Positions 40,167 through 52,860 of a DNA stretch of 64,000 nucleotides are shown one piece after another. Source of the stretch: Paramacrobiotus metropolitanus (Eukaryota; Tardigrada; Eutardigrada; Parachela; Macrobiotidae); the NCBI RefSeq assembly GCF_019649055.1, contig NW_026570243.1, positions 1,302,001-1,366,000 on the forward strand, written 5' to 3'. A model generated the notes under the pieces. That model did no database searches. It saw nothing but the letters and a program-made list of their open reading frames with translations, and had not been told where the DNA came from. The stretch's first letter is position 1. Every line of letters begins with the position of its first letter. The translations under genes and the position numbers were made by a program.

Positions 40167-41766
40167 TGCTGTATAGCCGAAGAAACCAAAAATCATCATT
40201 GAAAAAATAACTAGCCAAACTCGCTGTTTAAAATGGTTCGGTGTTGTTTTCTTTCTGGTGATTAGGTCACAGTATTTAAATGTCAGATGCGGCAAAATTT
40301 TCCAAGAAGCAAGTCAACCAAAAATAAATTTTCCGGTTGGCTTAGAAAATGTTCGCATTCCGGTTTCCTGTTTATCGAATAACTGTGAATGTCAGCAGCA
40401 ATATTTCTTTAACTGGAGATCGTCCGTTTCATTGATCTGTTTTTGGAGCAAAAACTTCCTGTTCCACTAAGTTTGTGTAAAAACGGAAACAGAATCTCGG
40501 GGTCAAGATTTTCTAGCGTGTTGAACTCAAGGAACAGAACTACAGACGTAATCGTAATTACGTAGCTCACGTGATCTTAATACTTTCTAATGGGTAACAT
40601 TTAACAAGCGTAAAGCACCTCCTTAGGGATTCCGTAGACTTCTGCCTGTGGCGCTATATATGCTCGCAATACGTTAATTTGTCGTTATCTAACCATAAAC
40701 CATCAGGTAAGCGAAGCGAACTGAAACACCTGTAATTAGCGCTCCTAGTTCTTTTGTGAGTATTTTAGCTTACAAATTAGTTAATTGAATTCTACTTGTA
40801 AATCATGCAGTCAAAGCATTTGTTTGCGCAGGAGTAAGATTAGACATTTTTGCGAGAATCACATGAGCTATACCTCAAAGATGACCCTTTTTATGATCAT
40901 CTTCGCCTTGTTTTAAAACGTCTGCTATATTTTTGTACTGGATACTGAAAAATCAAACAAAGAAGCAACATTCTCCCTTCAAGTTTCCCTTCTTTGAAAA
41001 TCAACAGTACGTAAACTACTAACCAGGGCACGGCCAGAGGCTCCCCCTCAGAAAAATTCCATCTTTTAACAAAAGACAGAGTAGGTACTGGGAATACTTA
41101 AAAAAGCATTTTCATAGGCAATGGTCCAGTGGGCGGGGCCAAAAACAAATTTAGTCATACTTATAACACACATCGTATGCTTGTCAATTTAATGCACAAA
41201 TTCCCATAATCCTGGTCATACTGGTGAAAGTTTATGTTACGAGCCTGCGGCTAATGTGTTAATTGTTATAAATGCAGACTTGCCCCTTGACTAACTTTCA
41301 GTTTTCAGCAACTCGTTTCACAATATAAAATTTTCTGATAATTTCGCTGTATTCGATTTAATTGGATTGCCTTTACTTATTTCTGTATTTCTTTTGTGTG
41401 CTGTACCACACAGGCACTGCTGGTTTATCCGAGCTCAATAAATACAAAGATTTCCTAAAAATTTTACGTTGTCAAGCTAGTTATTTAAATAAAATTTAGT
41501 GAAGGGTCAAAATAGGAGCTTTTACTAGTATTGAAACGTACACTGGCCTCTTACTACACTGGCCTTTTAACGCTATATTCTAAAGCCTAAGGTTTGTATT
41601 AAAATTCGAATTTTATTTATTGACTTATTGCGCATTTTAAGTTTTTCCCATATGTCAATCACCGAGACACTGATAGCACAATGTTCAGCAGTCTTACTGT
41701 ACATGTTGCAAGCAGACTCGTAGCCTATTACCGTTCACGGTGTTTATCCCCAGTATCAGATCTGTT
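40167..41766. other. Intergenic, no supported gene
   Basis: 40300-40540 is homologous to 16290-16625 (A-receptor upstream region). The remainder is AT-rich with only short frames. Confidence 0.55.
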
Positions 41767-44691
41767 TTACCAAACAACATATTTTCGGTTAGGATTCATT
41801 TTAGAATTCTTTGGACAATTGAAGGCTTGTGCGAATTCGGGCATGTTGGAGACAACCCCGTTTACTCTGAATTTCTTAGGCGAATGCACTTCCGTTAGGA
41901 GCTCGGAGCGAGCTACCTCTGGTCGGCCTTTGTAGCACCAAATCTGCATTAATTTAAAAAACATTAAACGACCCGTTTCAATGGCGGAAAGAAGAAAGTG
42001 CAGTTACATTAGCTGATGAGATAAAAAAAAGTTGTTCTGGTGTAAACTTCTCTAATCCAGGCAGCACCGGCTCGGGTTGGCCTATTCTTTCCCGATACCT
42101 TTTATAACCCTAGAATAAAACTTTCCAATTTATCACCTCAGAAACACACACATACTGTGCAACTCGCGTTTCGTACTTTATACGCCGCTCTCAATCCACC
42201 ATTATCCGCTACGTTTTCTCCTGATGTCAGTTTGCCGTTAATTTTGCCATACGGTGTAATGTACGCATTGTACTGGTTAATAATACCATCGACGCGCTTT
42301 TGATACGTATCGTAAGTTTCGTTCGTCCACCAGGATTTACGAAATCCTTGATCGTCGTACAGGGAGCCTGGAAAGGTTATACACTGTGAAAAGACAAAGA
42401 TCATTAAACAAAGGTCAGTTTTCGGGTACCCATATCATCGAAACCATGGGTTGTTTCATGACCAATAACAAATCCGATACCGCCGTAATTCAGATATTGT
42501 GGACTGCCGGCGTTGAAAAAGGGAAGCTGTAATATGCCAACAGGGATACCTAGTATCAAAACAACCTCTTACACATGGTTGATATTTTCTGGTTGTTCGA
42601 TCTTACGCATCAAGTTGGCGATGGGATTGTAGGATGCATCCACTACCGTTATATCCCCTGTGTTGACCACAGGATCGCCGCGAATGTTGGGATCCCCTAA
42701 CCGTTTCAGATCTCCGGTAAATGTGTAATTCATCAGCTGGTTGACGCTTTCGACAAACGTTGCACCGAGAGAAATCTGAAAATACTTAACATACAGTATG
42801 TACTTTTAACTGCAGTCGCAACATGCAAGGTTTTTTGGCATCTTTCGGACTTTAACATTTGTATACTGTACATACATCTTCGTACTCATCATTCACAGCG
42901 GAAATATTGCTGACAAAAATGTCTGGATAAGCAACCATATCAATAATCGTTGACAGTTTTTGATCGGCGCGCTCGCGTGTAGCCTGGTCCATCCAGTCGG
43001 CTTGGTTCAAGAGTTCAAGAAAACCTTGCCTGATATCGTCAATCATCATCGTAGCCTGTTAACATAATATACGTGCATTCGGTTTGTTAGTATGTACAGA
43101 GAATATTGTTCCAGCTCAAGTACCTTTTCTTTGAGATCTGGAGGAACCACATCCCGAACATACACTGCGCCCAGTGCCAACGGCATAAACCCCGTGATAA
43201 TTTGTAGACATCGTTCTCCAACCGATGCCATGTATATTTCCGCCGTGCCGGTCACTTTTTGTGAATACTCAGCATCTGCACGGCGATAATCGTACGATAA
43301 ATACGCCGCGTATCCTTTAATCATCTGCCAGCCAATATAATTAGCCATACGACGTTTGCCCTCTTCGCCTAGTTCTTCCAACTCAAGCAGTTTTGCATCC
43401 AGTTTATCCCAAAATTGCAAGTCAGGAACGACGACGATTGAGTCTTCGAAAACTCCCTGACCGGCTGCTTGAAATATTGTCTTAATGTATCCGGTGATAT
43501 TCGTCAGAACTGCTGAACGAAACGGGTTTGTCGATAACTCCGAAAGGGTAATTTTGTTTAAGAACTTCTTATCACTCTTTTGCTCCACTGCGGTAAACTT
43601 GGCCTAAATCAAAAATTTATTAGTTTGTTTGATTCTGCGATGAGCACATAACTGATTTATACCATTCCAATAAACGCTTCCGTTTGAAATATGTCGTCCA
43701 GGTCAGATGCGACCGCATCATCCGGGCTGCCAATATCGGCCAATAACAAAGAGGTGACCTTTGTTAAGAAATCCTTATAGCTCTGATTGTATACTGATCC
43801 CATCGTTTCGTCCATTAGGAAGTCGACAGTAGCAAAAGTCGTCGGTGAATACAAATAGATGAGGTTTTGTAAGGGATTCTGCACGTCATTGAAAACAGTG
43901 AGCTGGAAGAACGGCTGTATTCCAATGAAAGCCAGTTTATTTAGGATGTCGAACAGATCGAAGTTTGACGAATCCCAGCGGTCTTTTTCGAGCAATGGCC
44001 AGCCACCCATGTATTCTGCCAGCATATCAAGGACTGGTTTTGCTCTGAGATTTTCGGTTTCTTCTAAAACGATTATGATTAAATATTAGTAAACGTAACC
44101 TGAGCTGCGTTTTAAAGAGAAACATAATTAAAACAACCGAATAGCGTCTCTGACATACCCTCGTTTTTGCATTGAGTATAAATCAGTTTTGCCTTCATTT
44201 CCGCTGAGAACATGCCGTCGGGTGTGCGGGACAAGATGTCTGAAATAAATTGAGTTTTCTTTGAATACAAATTATCTGTGAAAGAGCAACAGCATTTCTC
44301 TTCTCCGAACCTTGAGCGATCAGCTTGTTCTTTTTATCCAGTTCATCAAACGGACTAACCGATGTTTCATTATCCGGAATTTCTGTGGCCGTTATCCACT
44401 TCCCACAAGCGTATTCATAGAAATCGTTACATGGATTCGCAGACGGGTTAATCATTTCCAAATACTTTTTGGCTAAGAAAAGGAGAACGTCAAAATATCG
44501 CGGAAAGCAGCAGACTAAAATTAGACTTATCCGCTAGTCATGGTTTCCCTGAAATGATATTGCAGTTATTTTTGAGAGTCAAGTGTCCGCACCGGTTTCT
44601 TGGCACGGCTGTGTCCGGCATACAGATGCACCGCTGGGAGAGCCGTTGTGGCGTTGCGGTCTACGTCCGCCATTTCGCTGGCTAGCCGCTC
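41767..44691 (-). CDS. M13-family zinc metallopeptidase (neprilysin/ECE-like), 5' end unresolved
   Basis: Eleven phase-consistent exons: 44691-44593, 44472-44311, 44239-44159, 44063-43663, 43603-43124, 43055-42876, 42775-42607, 42549-42430, 42367-42177, 42109-42008 and 41943-41767. They give about 719 aa. Diagnostic blocks are [13 protein letters not shown] near the N-terminus, GGWPL, the zinc site HETTH (HExxH) in [19 protein letters not shown] with the third zinc ligand, and a VHSPKKFR block holding the conserved His and Arg. M13 enzymes cleave extracellular peptides at the cell surface or when secreted. Differences: the substrate-binding NAxY block reads DASY, and the usual C-terminal CxxW ends YVVW, lacking the Cys. 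The start could be the ATG at 44770 or an upstream signal exon; not resolved. Confidence 0.9.
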
Positions 44692-44770
44692 CTGTAAAGT
44701 AATAATTGCCCCAAATATTATTTCGGAAGCAGTCATATTTAAAACGAGGCAACCGGTAAAGAAACGCCAT

Positions 44771-45808
44771 ACAAATTCTTATTTTTACCTCCTAGAAGAA
44801 GAAATACCAAAGACGTATAAACCACTCTGTGTCGCTCTATCTGTATATGGTTCATCGCAAACATGTACACCGACCGCAATTGTACAACAGCGTAGCAGCC
44901 TGCACCGAAGATATTCGGAACGGCATGCTTTATATCTGTGGGAAACCCGTATGCTAATCACAGACATTTTTACTTTACAATCACAATCTCGGAAATCGGT
45001 GTGTTGTGTACCTTGCAACCGTTAGAAGGCATTTACATTTTGTAAAACCGGCATGAAGACGCTGATGCGGCAGTTTGTTTTGCCGGATGATCTCTGTGTA
45101 CAAACTTTTACTCAGTTGTCGCCGTGTTTGCTTATGCCAAATAAACCGTTCCTGATGCTATTTGCTATTTTTGAAAATTTCATGCATTGAGAAATAGAAA
45201 TCCGCATGGTCCACAGAAACAGATAATCCGCAACGATGAATTCTGTGGTGGTTATTTGTGATGCACGCTCTGCTGTCGTTATTGATGGTGCCGTTCGCGT
45301 GTTTCGAGGCTGGCAGCACGTGAAACCAGCTACAAATAAACAACAAATTTTGAGCATCAGATGTGATGTATAATTATGATACGATTAATTGGAATATGGA
45401 ATCTAAATACACTTATAAATGATATAAGGAATTAAAGTATCGGAAGTGCGTCAAAGGGCGAAATCATATATAGCGTATGATCTGACTGTACAGATATGTA
45501 TCCTGAATGTAAATGATTTGTAACTTGATATCATTAACTATTACCATGAACAAAGAAAGAATGTTTTAGCGAATACGTACTGAAACATACCTGTAAGGCT
45601 GTAATTTGGCTCGAATAACCATTCTTGATTTAATGCAACTTACCCGAATGTTCGAAGGATGAAGTTGAAATTATTTTTGCCATTGCCAAGAACTTCGTGA
45701 GAGGCATCGCCTCCGCTTCAACCGGGCGTTTATACCCATCTAAATGTTTTCAGTCACTTGGTATTTTTCTTTAGCGCGAGGTACTTGTAGGAGCTTTTTA
45801 CATTGAAG
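44771..45808. other. Region between the peptidase and the plus-strand receptor
   Basis: It may hold the missing 5' exon(s) of the M13 gene. A minus-strand ATG at 45357 opens with a short hydrophobic run and could be a signal segment, but no phase-consistent splice was found. Nothing else is supported. Confidence 0.35.
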
Positions 45809-46849
45809 ATGCAGGTAAAGGCGATACTAGTCATTGATTCTGGTTCATATTACAGTAATTCGGGTGTTCCATTCGTTAGTGCGCTCAATTCCAGTAATGC
45901 ATCCACAGTCAATTATCTAGCAATCTGGAGTCCAATTTTATCATGGACTTGTGCCATCTGTATTTCGGCATCCCTTTTTAACGCGCTGATGTTGTACTGG
46001 TACATTTCCCGCAGCCTCCCCGTCATGCCCTTTACATTGTATATCCTAACCTTGACCACGGGGAATCTGGTGTACAGCATCATGCAAAATCCTTTACTGT
46101 TGCTTATTAAAGATGCAGTAACATCCCGAAATTCTGCCGCCATATTCTGCGGCGTCCTAAATTTCATACGGATTCCGCTCGGTCTGTTAACGCCATCGTG
46201 TCATCTGCTCATCTGCCTGAATCGTATCTGGGCCATCGCTTATCCACTGTCGTACAAACGACACCACAATAAGCAATTAGCCATACGGACAATCATCGGC
46301 TTAGTGCTGATCGTTGTGCTTTTCTGCTCACCCGGCACGCTGTTGGACAGCCTATACTATCGTACCGACGAAGCCAATCAGTTATGTTTTCTCGGTACTA
46401 AACTCGGGATGCCGATTAAAAAGTGGTTTATGATTACTTCAGCTACGTTTTATGTTGCACCGGAGATTATTATTGTCGCGTCTTATCTGTGTGTATTATG
46501 CCGACAAATACGTCGGCGGAAACGTTGGCGTGGGCGTGTAGACCAGTCGACCATCGCCAATAGTAATGCGAGGGAAACCGCTGCAGAAGGAACAAACGTC
46601 GCGGAACGGACACCGTCTAATCGAACACACTCCTTCACAATTCTGACACTGCTGACCATTAGTGTGTTGATTTGCTGGACACCAGCCAACATATATTATT
46701 GCATTAATTCACGGGATTACAGCTTTTCATCGGCTGGTATTATGCTGAAGCTGCTGCATACTGTTGTTGATCCGCTACTCTTTATGATAGGCATCCAAGA
46801 ACTGCGGCAAATCGTGTTCAATACTTTAAAGATAAAATACAAATTTTAA
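45809..46849 (+). CDS. Orphan rhodopsin-class GPCR, subfamily C
   Basis: An intronless 346-aa receptor; the first ATG is at 45809 (the frame opens slightly earlier with TTG). The N-terminus carries a sequon (NSSNAS region). Seven TM segments follow; after TM3 it reads NRIWAIAYPLSYKRHH, TM6 has CWTPANIYY, and TM7 has DPLLFMIG. It is related to the A and B groups by overall layout and by the loss of both the DRY Asp and the NPxxY motif, but is clearly more distant. It is on the plus strand, divergent from the M13 gene. Ligand unknown. Confidence 0.82.
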   Translation: MQVKAILVIDSGSYYSNSGVPFVSALNSSNASTVNYLAIWSPILSWTCAICISASLFNALMLYWYISRSLPVMPFTLYILTLTTGNLVYSIMQNPLLLLIKDAVTSRNSAAIFCGVLNFIRIPLGLLTPSCHLLICLNRIWAIAYPLSYKRHHNKQLAIRTIIGLVLIVVLFCSPGTLLDSLYYRTDEANQLCFLGTKLGMPIKKWFMITSATFYVAPEIIIVASYLCVLCRQIRRRKRWRGRVDQSTIANSNARETAAEGTNVAERTPSNRTHSFTILTLLTISVLICWTPANIYYCINSRDYSFSSAGIMLKLLHTVVDPLLFMIGIQELRQIVFNTLKIKYKF

Positions 46850-47564
46850 ATTTAAGTTCTGGTTCTGAAGCTTGATGTGTACGTGAACATAAATATGATC
46901 CGTTGGCATCATTACGATACGAATATCGTACTTAAATAGCTGCTTAGTTAAAGCAAAAGACTTTACTGCAGCTGCTGCATTACACTACAAAGTAATTTAA
47001 ATAACTCGAAAAACGATATTATGATATTATGGCAAGAGACTGAACAAATTTCTGCACGAAGTAATTAATTTTCATTTATTAACTCTGCTTGGAATGAAGA
47101 AAACTACGGTAGATATTGTTGTGCAGTAAGCACTAAGGCACTGCTATGCATATATACGAGTATTATGCACTGTCAGCCTGACACTGCTTATACTCGTATA
47201 ACCGTCTCATAAATGAAACAAGGCATTGCGTTCTTGGAAGCTTTGGGCTCGCTCAGAGAATCGTCGGTCTCTTGAACAATGAGCGTGGAGCATCCAGTTT
47301 CACACTCTTTTTACCGGAAATCACGAGGAGTGATCGCTTTGCTATCGGAAGACGGCGCTGGGAGAGCATCCAGTCGGAACGATCAGGCGGCTTATGCTTA
47401 TGCGCATCCAGTCGGCTTATGCGCAGTATAGACATGCGCTTTGTTTCGCTGCTAATGAATCAAATACGTAAAATTTAATCCTTGCAGTACTCCTACACAA
47501 TTTTGTTTTTTACAAAACTCTGGTGAGACGAATTGGAAAAGCTCTCATTCTTTTACACACCAAT
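46850..47564. other. Intergenic between two plus-strand receptors
   Basis: Holds a short direct repeat around 47360-47425 (GCATCCAGTCGG and CTTATGCGC units). No gene is seen. Confidence 0.5.
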
Positions 47565-48625
47565 ATGACTCTATCCAGCAATTTATCCTTTCCTGTCAAC
47601 ACAACTCCGTATAGCAACTATGTAACCCTGTTGAGCGTTCTTCAGGCTGGGAATCCACAGTATGGATGGACAGTTTTGTTAGGATTGAAAACATTTGTTA
47701 CGCTAGCCTCTTTCCTACTAAATCTCGGAGTGCTGATTTTCCATGCACTACGTCCGTCGCAGATTACATCCTTCACGATCTACCTGATAGCAATATTTAT
47801 TTCCAATATCATCTATCTCAGCACGGCTTGGCCCATTGGAGCTGTCAGTGAATATTTTGGATTCTGGCCATTTTCGCGTTGGGTGTGTATCATTTACCTG
47901 TATTTTCAAAAGGTCATCAGCATTATCCCCGTCATGTCGCACGCGTCGATTTCCGTTAATCGTTTGTGGGCCGTAATCTATCCGGTATCGTATAAAGAGC
48001 GCCATACAAAAAGAATTGCAGTTTTGATTTGTCTGGCCGTTGTTATTTACGCGAACATTATAAATGTGCCACCGTATCTTCTGGATCAACTGTATTACTA
48101 CAACCCCAAGATACATAAAGGCTGCCCGCAAATTACGGGCGCACTGATTCAGTGGAATCTCGCGGAAACGTTGATTAACCGGGTAACACCGCTGCTGTTT
48201 ATAATTGGTGCCTATATGTATCTGATCATCCAACGCTGGCAGAGCCGTTTAATTTCGGGCAGCGCCGGGTGGAAATAATTGCGCTTTTGCAGTCTAACAG
48301 CGATCGCATGGGAGCTTCCACGCAACTGGAGACCACAATTACAAGGAACAAGACCCCCTTGAATGCCACAAATAGTGGTCAGCAGTACTACAGCAGTGCT
48401 CGTAGCAGCGTCTCAAGCAGGACAGTGCGGCCATTTATGATATTAACGCTGACCTGTGCGAGTGTTGTGATCTGCTGGATACCGATTAACGTGTACTTCT
48501 TGGCGATGGAAATGCACATGCCATTGTCCAGTGTTTACTTTACAGTTACAGGCACTCTGTACTCTATGCAGATGATTTTTGACCCCTTGATGTGGTATTT
48601 TAGCTTACAAAGGGTGAAAGGGTAG
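47565..48625 (+). pseudogene. Orphan GPCR, subfamily A-like, frameshift in third intracellular loop
   Basis: The first ATG is at 47565. TM1-TM5 are open in one frame to 48278 and carry NRLWAVIYPVSYKERH after TM3. TM6-TM7 continue in the next frame from about 48240 to 48625, with CWIPINVYF and DPLMWYFSLQ. The switch, equivalent to a one-base deletion, lies in the third intracellular loop around 48235-48265, directly after QRWQ. No splice site pair would bridge it. Both halves are otherwise well preserved, so the lesion is recent or an assembly error. Nearest relatives are the A receptors at 15191 and 39099. Confidence 0.78.
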
Positions 48626-49711
48626 CACTGTTTTGTTTTGTCAGCAAAAGACACCTTCTTACGAAGTGTCTTTAATGTTGTTGACCAAACGGTTATATAT
48701 AATTACCGATGCTAATGATTGACACATGGAGCAGGATTCTAGCAATTCAGTAATCTGAAAAAATGCTTAATGATACAGAAATTTCGCAAAGCATTTCTGT
48801 GTGCAAAAATCGGCAACATCGAGCAACTATTCTAGCAGTGCCACCGAAAAAGGAATTTCGTTGCTGTCTAATTTACCAGCTCGATGGGCTACAGCGTGCT
48901 CAATCGTAAGACTACAGTAGTATCGGTTTTGGCTTGGGTGAATGCATTATATGACAGTACGAGCATAACTTGACGCACAAGACATAATATCGATTCTGCA
49001 GGATGAAGCCATTACTTAAACATTTGCAAAGCTCTCAAAGTAATTAATTTCTTCAGATACATTTGTTACTCAAAAAATTTATTAAGAGGAATCAATACCG
49101 AATAGAAGTGTCTTGTCAAACATAGGCAACTAAACGTTAAATGGCTTTGCAGAGCGGGTATAATTAAAGAAAAATCTAACAACAATTATGCAACTAGAAA
49201 ACCGGCAAGTAATTAATTTTATGACCTTTCACTTTAATCAATAATACATAAATGCAGCTGTCATATTGAACCAGGTACACCTCTTGTACACTACAATCCT
49301 ATTAAATAAATATCAAATATGACGCTGGTATCTTAATATCTTTATTCTTTATTGCAGTTTTTATTCTTTGCACTTATGAAATTAAGTTGGACGAACATGT
49401 AAGAACAAGAGTGCAGATACAACTACCGGTACAAGTAGAGGGAATCCTGTGTATTTGGAACATCCCTTCACAGAAGATACTTTCCTAATGACAGGATAGT
49501 GCAAATAATTATTGTCTATACATACAACATTTATCCAAATGAACCAACAACAACCCAAACAACAACCAGCTAAACTGAGAAAACACTGCAGTACAGCCAA
49601 AAAACAAACAAAGAACACTGAGCAAAACGAAACCCAATATGTACACATAAGGTAAAAGAGGAGGCGGAAGCGGCTGTGCAGGTAGAAGGTTAACTATAAC
49701 AGAATTTGATT
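48626..49711. other. Intergenic, no supported gene
   Basis: AT-rich. An inverted pair (AGACACTTCTTACGAAGTGTCTT type) near 48648-48672 forms a small hairpin just after the receptor stop. Only short frames otherwise. Confidence 0.5.
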
Positions 49712-51111
49712 TTATGGTACGAGCTGGTTGCGATGCATTTGAAGAAGTTTATGGAGTTGGCCTCGACGTCGCATGATTTGTGCGGCTACCGGGTAATCTA
49801 GCAGCAAGGTCGACATTGCCAGTTTTCCCGGTGGAGGAGTAATATTCATGTCATGCGCGGCTGACAGCTTCGGCTGCGGTTTCACACTGATGGCGGACTT
49901 CGTGCCAATCCACTTCACACTGATAGCGCGCGGCGCCGTAAGACGCATGGACATCTGAGGGTACAGAAAAATCCGTTAAATCACAGTGGATTTACGAATA
50001 CTTTCAATGTCAGGTTAGGTAATTTTGCATACGTACCAGTCTATTAGCCATTGGTAGTACTGATAACTTCCTATACCCCTTCAAAAGACAAATAAATTAT
50101 TAAGGTTCATAAAATTAGGATAGTTCAAGGAATATTTGTGTCTGCGATAACTAAGCGGTTCTAGCACATTATTTTTTCTTAACTTGCGGAACTCTTAACT
50201 TGACTTTACTTATGTATCAGTAGAATGTAGTTAAAAAACAAGCTTCGGAGGTGAGATATAATTATCGGTTTACACATTTACCGGTTATGGTAACGACAAG
50301 GACAGACGGCTGTAAAACAGGCTGGCGTTGCTTACTAAATTTTTTACCAATGCAAAAATTTTAGAATACTATTTTTTTATTTTTACGTGTTATTAGTTTG
50401 AGAAAACCTTGCTAATTCCACATGTTAATTTAATTTTGCGATGCGGTTTCGTTATCACTTAGAAGGCAAAGAATACGACTCAAAATTAGCTATCGCCGTC
50501 GATGCAAATAACAGGTTGTTTCTCATGATAGATCATAGTACTCACATGGGCGAATAGGCTGTTAAGGGCATGGATTGTGCACCGGTCCAGCCCATCGGCT
50601 GACCGCCGCCTATCCAGGCAACATCCCGATTAACATGATAGCCGTTTATATGCGGCGCTGTATTTATCCTCAGATCGGCATAATCTACATCCAAATAAAC
50701 GCCTGTTGAGGATATTCATCATGCGGTACGTTGTCTCAATAAATTATCAACAGTAAGAAATGCGCAGTACTTACTCGGACCCTGCATTTGGGGTTGTGGG
50801 TTCGGTTGTGTATAAGCCGGTTGATAATAAGTCTGTAGAGGCTGAAAACAATTAAAAAATAATTAAGCTGAACTCGAATAAATAAATAACATAGAGTATT
50901 AATTATGGCAAAAGTATTTAGATTTTTTATGCACTTCTGTTAAGTACATTAAAAATATTGGTGATAGCGGATTTACAAGATTACAGACTAACTAATAGAG
51001 TGGTAGTCACGAAAATGTCTTCAATAATTCACTCACATATCCTCTTATCACAAGGAGGAGGAAGGAAAATACAAGCAGGAGCGTCCACAGCATAAGTAAT
51101 CTCAATGGCAT
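49712..51111 (-). CDS. Small secreted protein with a 34-nt microexon, family unknown
   Basis: Five phase-consistent exons: 51111-51037 (ATG plus signal peptide PLRLLMLWTLLLVFSFLLLVI), 50841-50775 (Gln/Pro/Tyr-rich), 50702-50546, a 34-nt microexon 50070-50037, and 49954-49712. Together they encode 191 aa. The donors are GTGAGT, GTAAGT, GTGAGT and GTACGT, and the acceptors all end in AG. The middle part is VYLDVDYADLRINTA followed by a Gly/Trp-rich stretch (AWIGGGQPMGWTG). The C-terminal exon is basic and has no cysteines. It is predicted to be secreted or anchored by its N-terminal hydrophobic segment. No domain is recognised. Confidence 0.65.
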
Positions 51112-52860
51112 TCTATAAAAAAATATTCTGTACCGCGGCGGATTTCACTACCGTGAAATAGATCCAAAATGTAGTGACAAAAAAAGATATTGGAAGAGGT
51201 CAACAGCAATCATGCTCATAAATTCGACAGATGCAGCCGTTCAGTTATGGTACAACCCGTTAGCAAGTACAGTTTGTGGCAAAGACAACGTCAAAAACAT
51301 TGGAAAATGAAAAAAATTGGATTGAAAAATTGTTTACGAACCAATTATATAGCGATACCAAGTGACCACTCTTGTGCGTTATTGAGACGCGGAGACGACC
51401 GTCAGGAATCGTGACAGGATCCATTACGTCTGACAATGAATGCGATGCACAATGCATATTACACGTGAGATGCATACGCAAATTCCGATCGAATTACTGA
51501 GTTATAAGTGGATTATGAAGGTTCTGTTGTTGATAACAAAATGGACATTGACCAGCATTAACAACAGCTTCGGTGTTACTCAGCCGCCAATAAAGGACGA
51601 ATCAGTACACTTGAAAGACGAATACGATAAACATTGACATTGTTCCCAATCCATCAACATGTACCAACATTGTCTACCAACATGTACGGTATAATTTCAA
51701 TCAAATACTAATTGTTACAAAGTGTACCAGCACTGCCACAATAGGAGTAAACAAAGTGACGTCATGTGTCGATGATAAAACTTGCCGGTAGCCGATTGGT
51801 GCGCTTATATGTCTTCCCTTATTCAAAAAGGGTGACACCGAAATTATCCATGTACCGTATCTGTACGATCTATGCTCGATTTTATCTGGCCCGTATTAAA
51901 ATTATACTGATCGGCGACAGCGCAATGAATTTTATAGCAATAATTTAAGATTTTACTTCTTCAAAATTACCCTTAAAACCAGCATTTAGTATGTTAGATG
52001 TGGACTAATTACGGCTGACAAGAAAATGTTATTGCAAAATATAATTTACTTCTGTCAAGTGGAGCTTTTGTTTTAGGATTTTTAATTAACATATGTAGGT
52101 GATAACCAGATGAAAGAGCGAAAAATGATAGTGTGTATTAGATACATAAAAAACATCGTATAATTAAATGATAGGTGATAACTGAATTCTGTGAAATGTG
52201 AATCTGTACTAACCGAACACTGCCGGCACGTTATGATCTTGAACTACATTCTGCTACCCAGTTATTGCTAACCGATAATTATCGATCGATGAGCAAAAAA
52301 AGCGTGCATGTAGCTGTACACGCGTGTACTGTAGATACGTGTGTATTGTACATGTAGTGACTATTCCGATCTGCCGCTCATAACGTTAGCGTTTTCAAGG
52401 GCACGGCAGCATCGATATAAGTAATCCATGCTGTTGTGCAATATCTTGATGGCTGATGCATGCATTGCTCAATAGATGTCGAAATGTGTACAGAAAAATA
52501 TGGTTCCATAAGTAGTTCACCGTAATGCATCGCGGTAACACCGGTATACACAGCTGCTCGTCCGACCAGGACCGGTTTCTTTAAGCGCCTACAAGTGCTG
52601 CACTTATTTGACGAACTCCCTGGTAATCTTCTGCGAATACCACTTTGTATGCATACCTCAAAGCTTGACATTTACGCCGCCAAGCCGCACGTCAGGTGTT
52701 TGATTTTGATATTGGCCGTCAGCGTATTATCATAGCACAACACAATCATCCGGATCCAGTGTAATCGATTATTCCGGAAAGAAAGTGTTCAGCTCGGTTT
52801 CTATGTGATTGATAATTTTTGGTGTTATATTGTGATTTTCCTGGAATTTTTGACGACGAG
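51112..52860. other. Long intergenic, no confident gene
   Basis: The longest frame is a 97-codon minus-strand ORF at 52378-52671, divergent from the next gene. It has scattered cysteines but no supporting features. Many TGTAC/GTACA-rich short inverted pairs occur near 52310-52350. Confidence 0.45.

Noticed and set aside
48230-48300. A mini-intron explaining the receptor frameshift
   Set aside because: The only GT...AG pair (about 24 nt) is too short and does not restore the frame.
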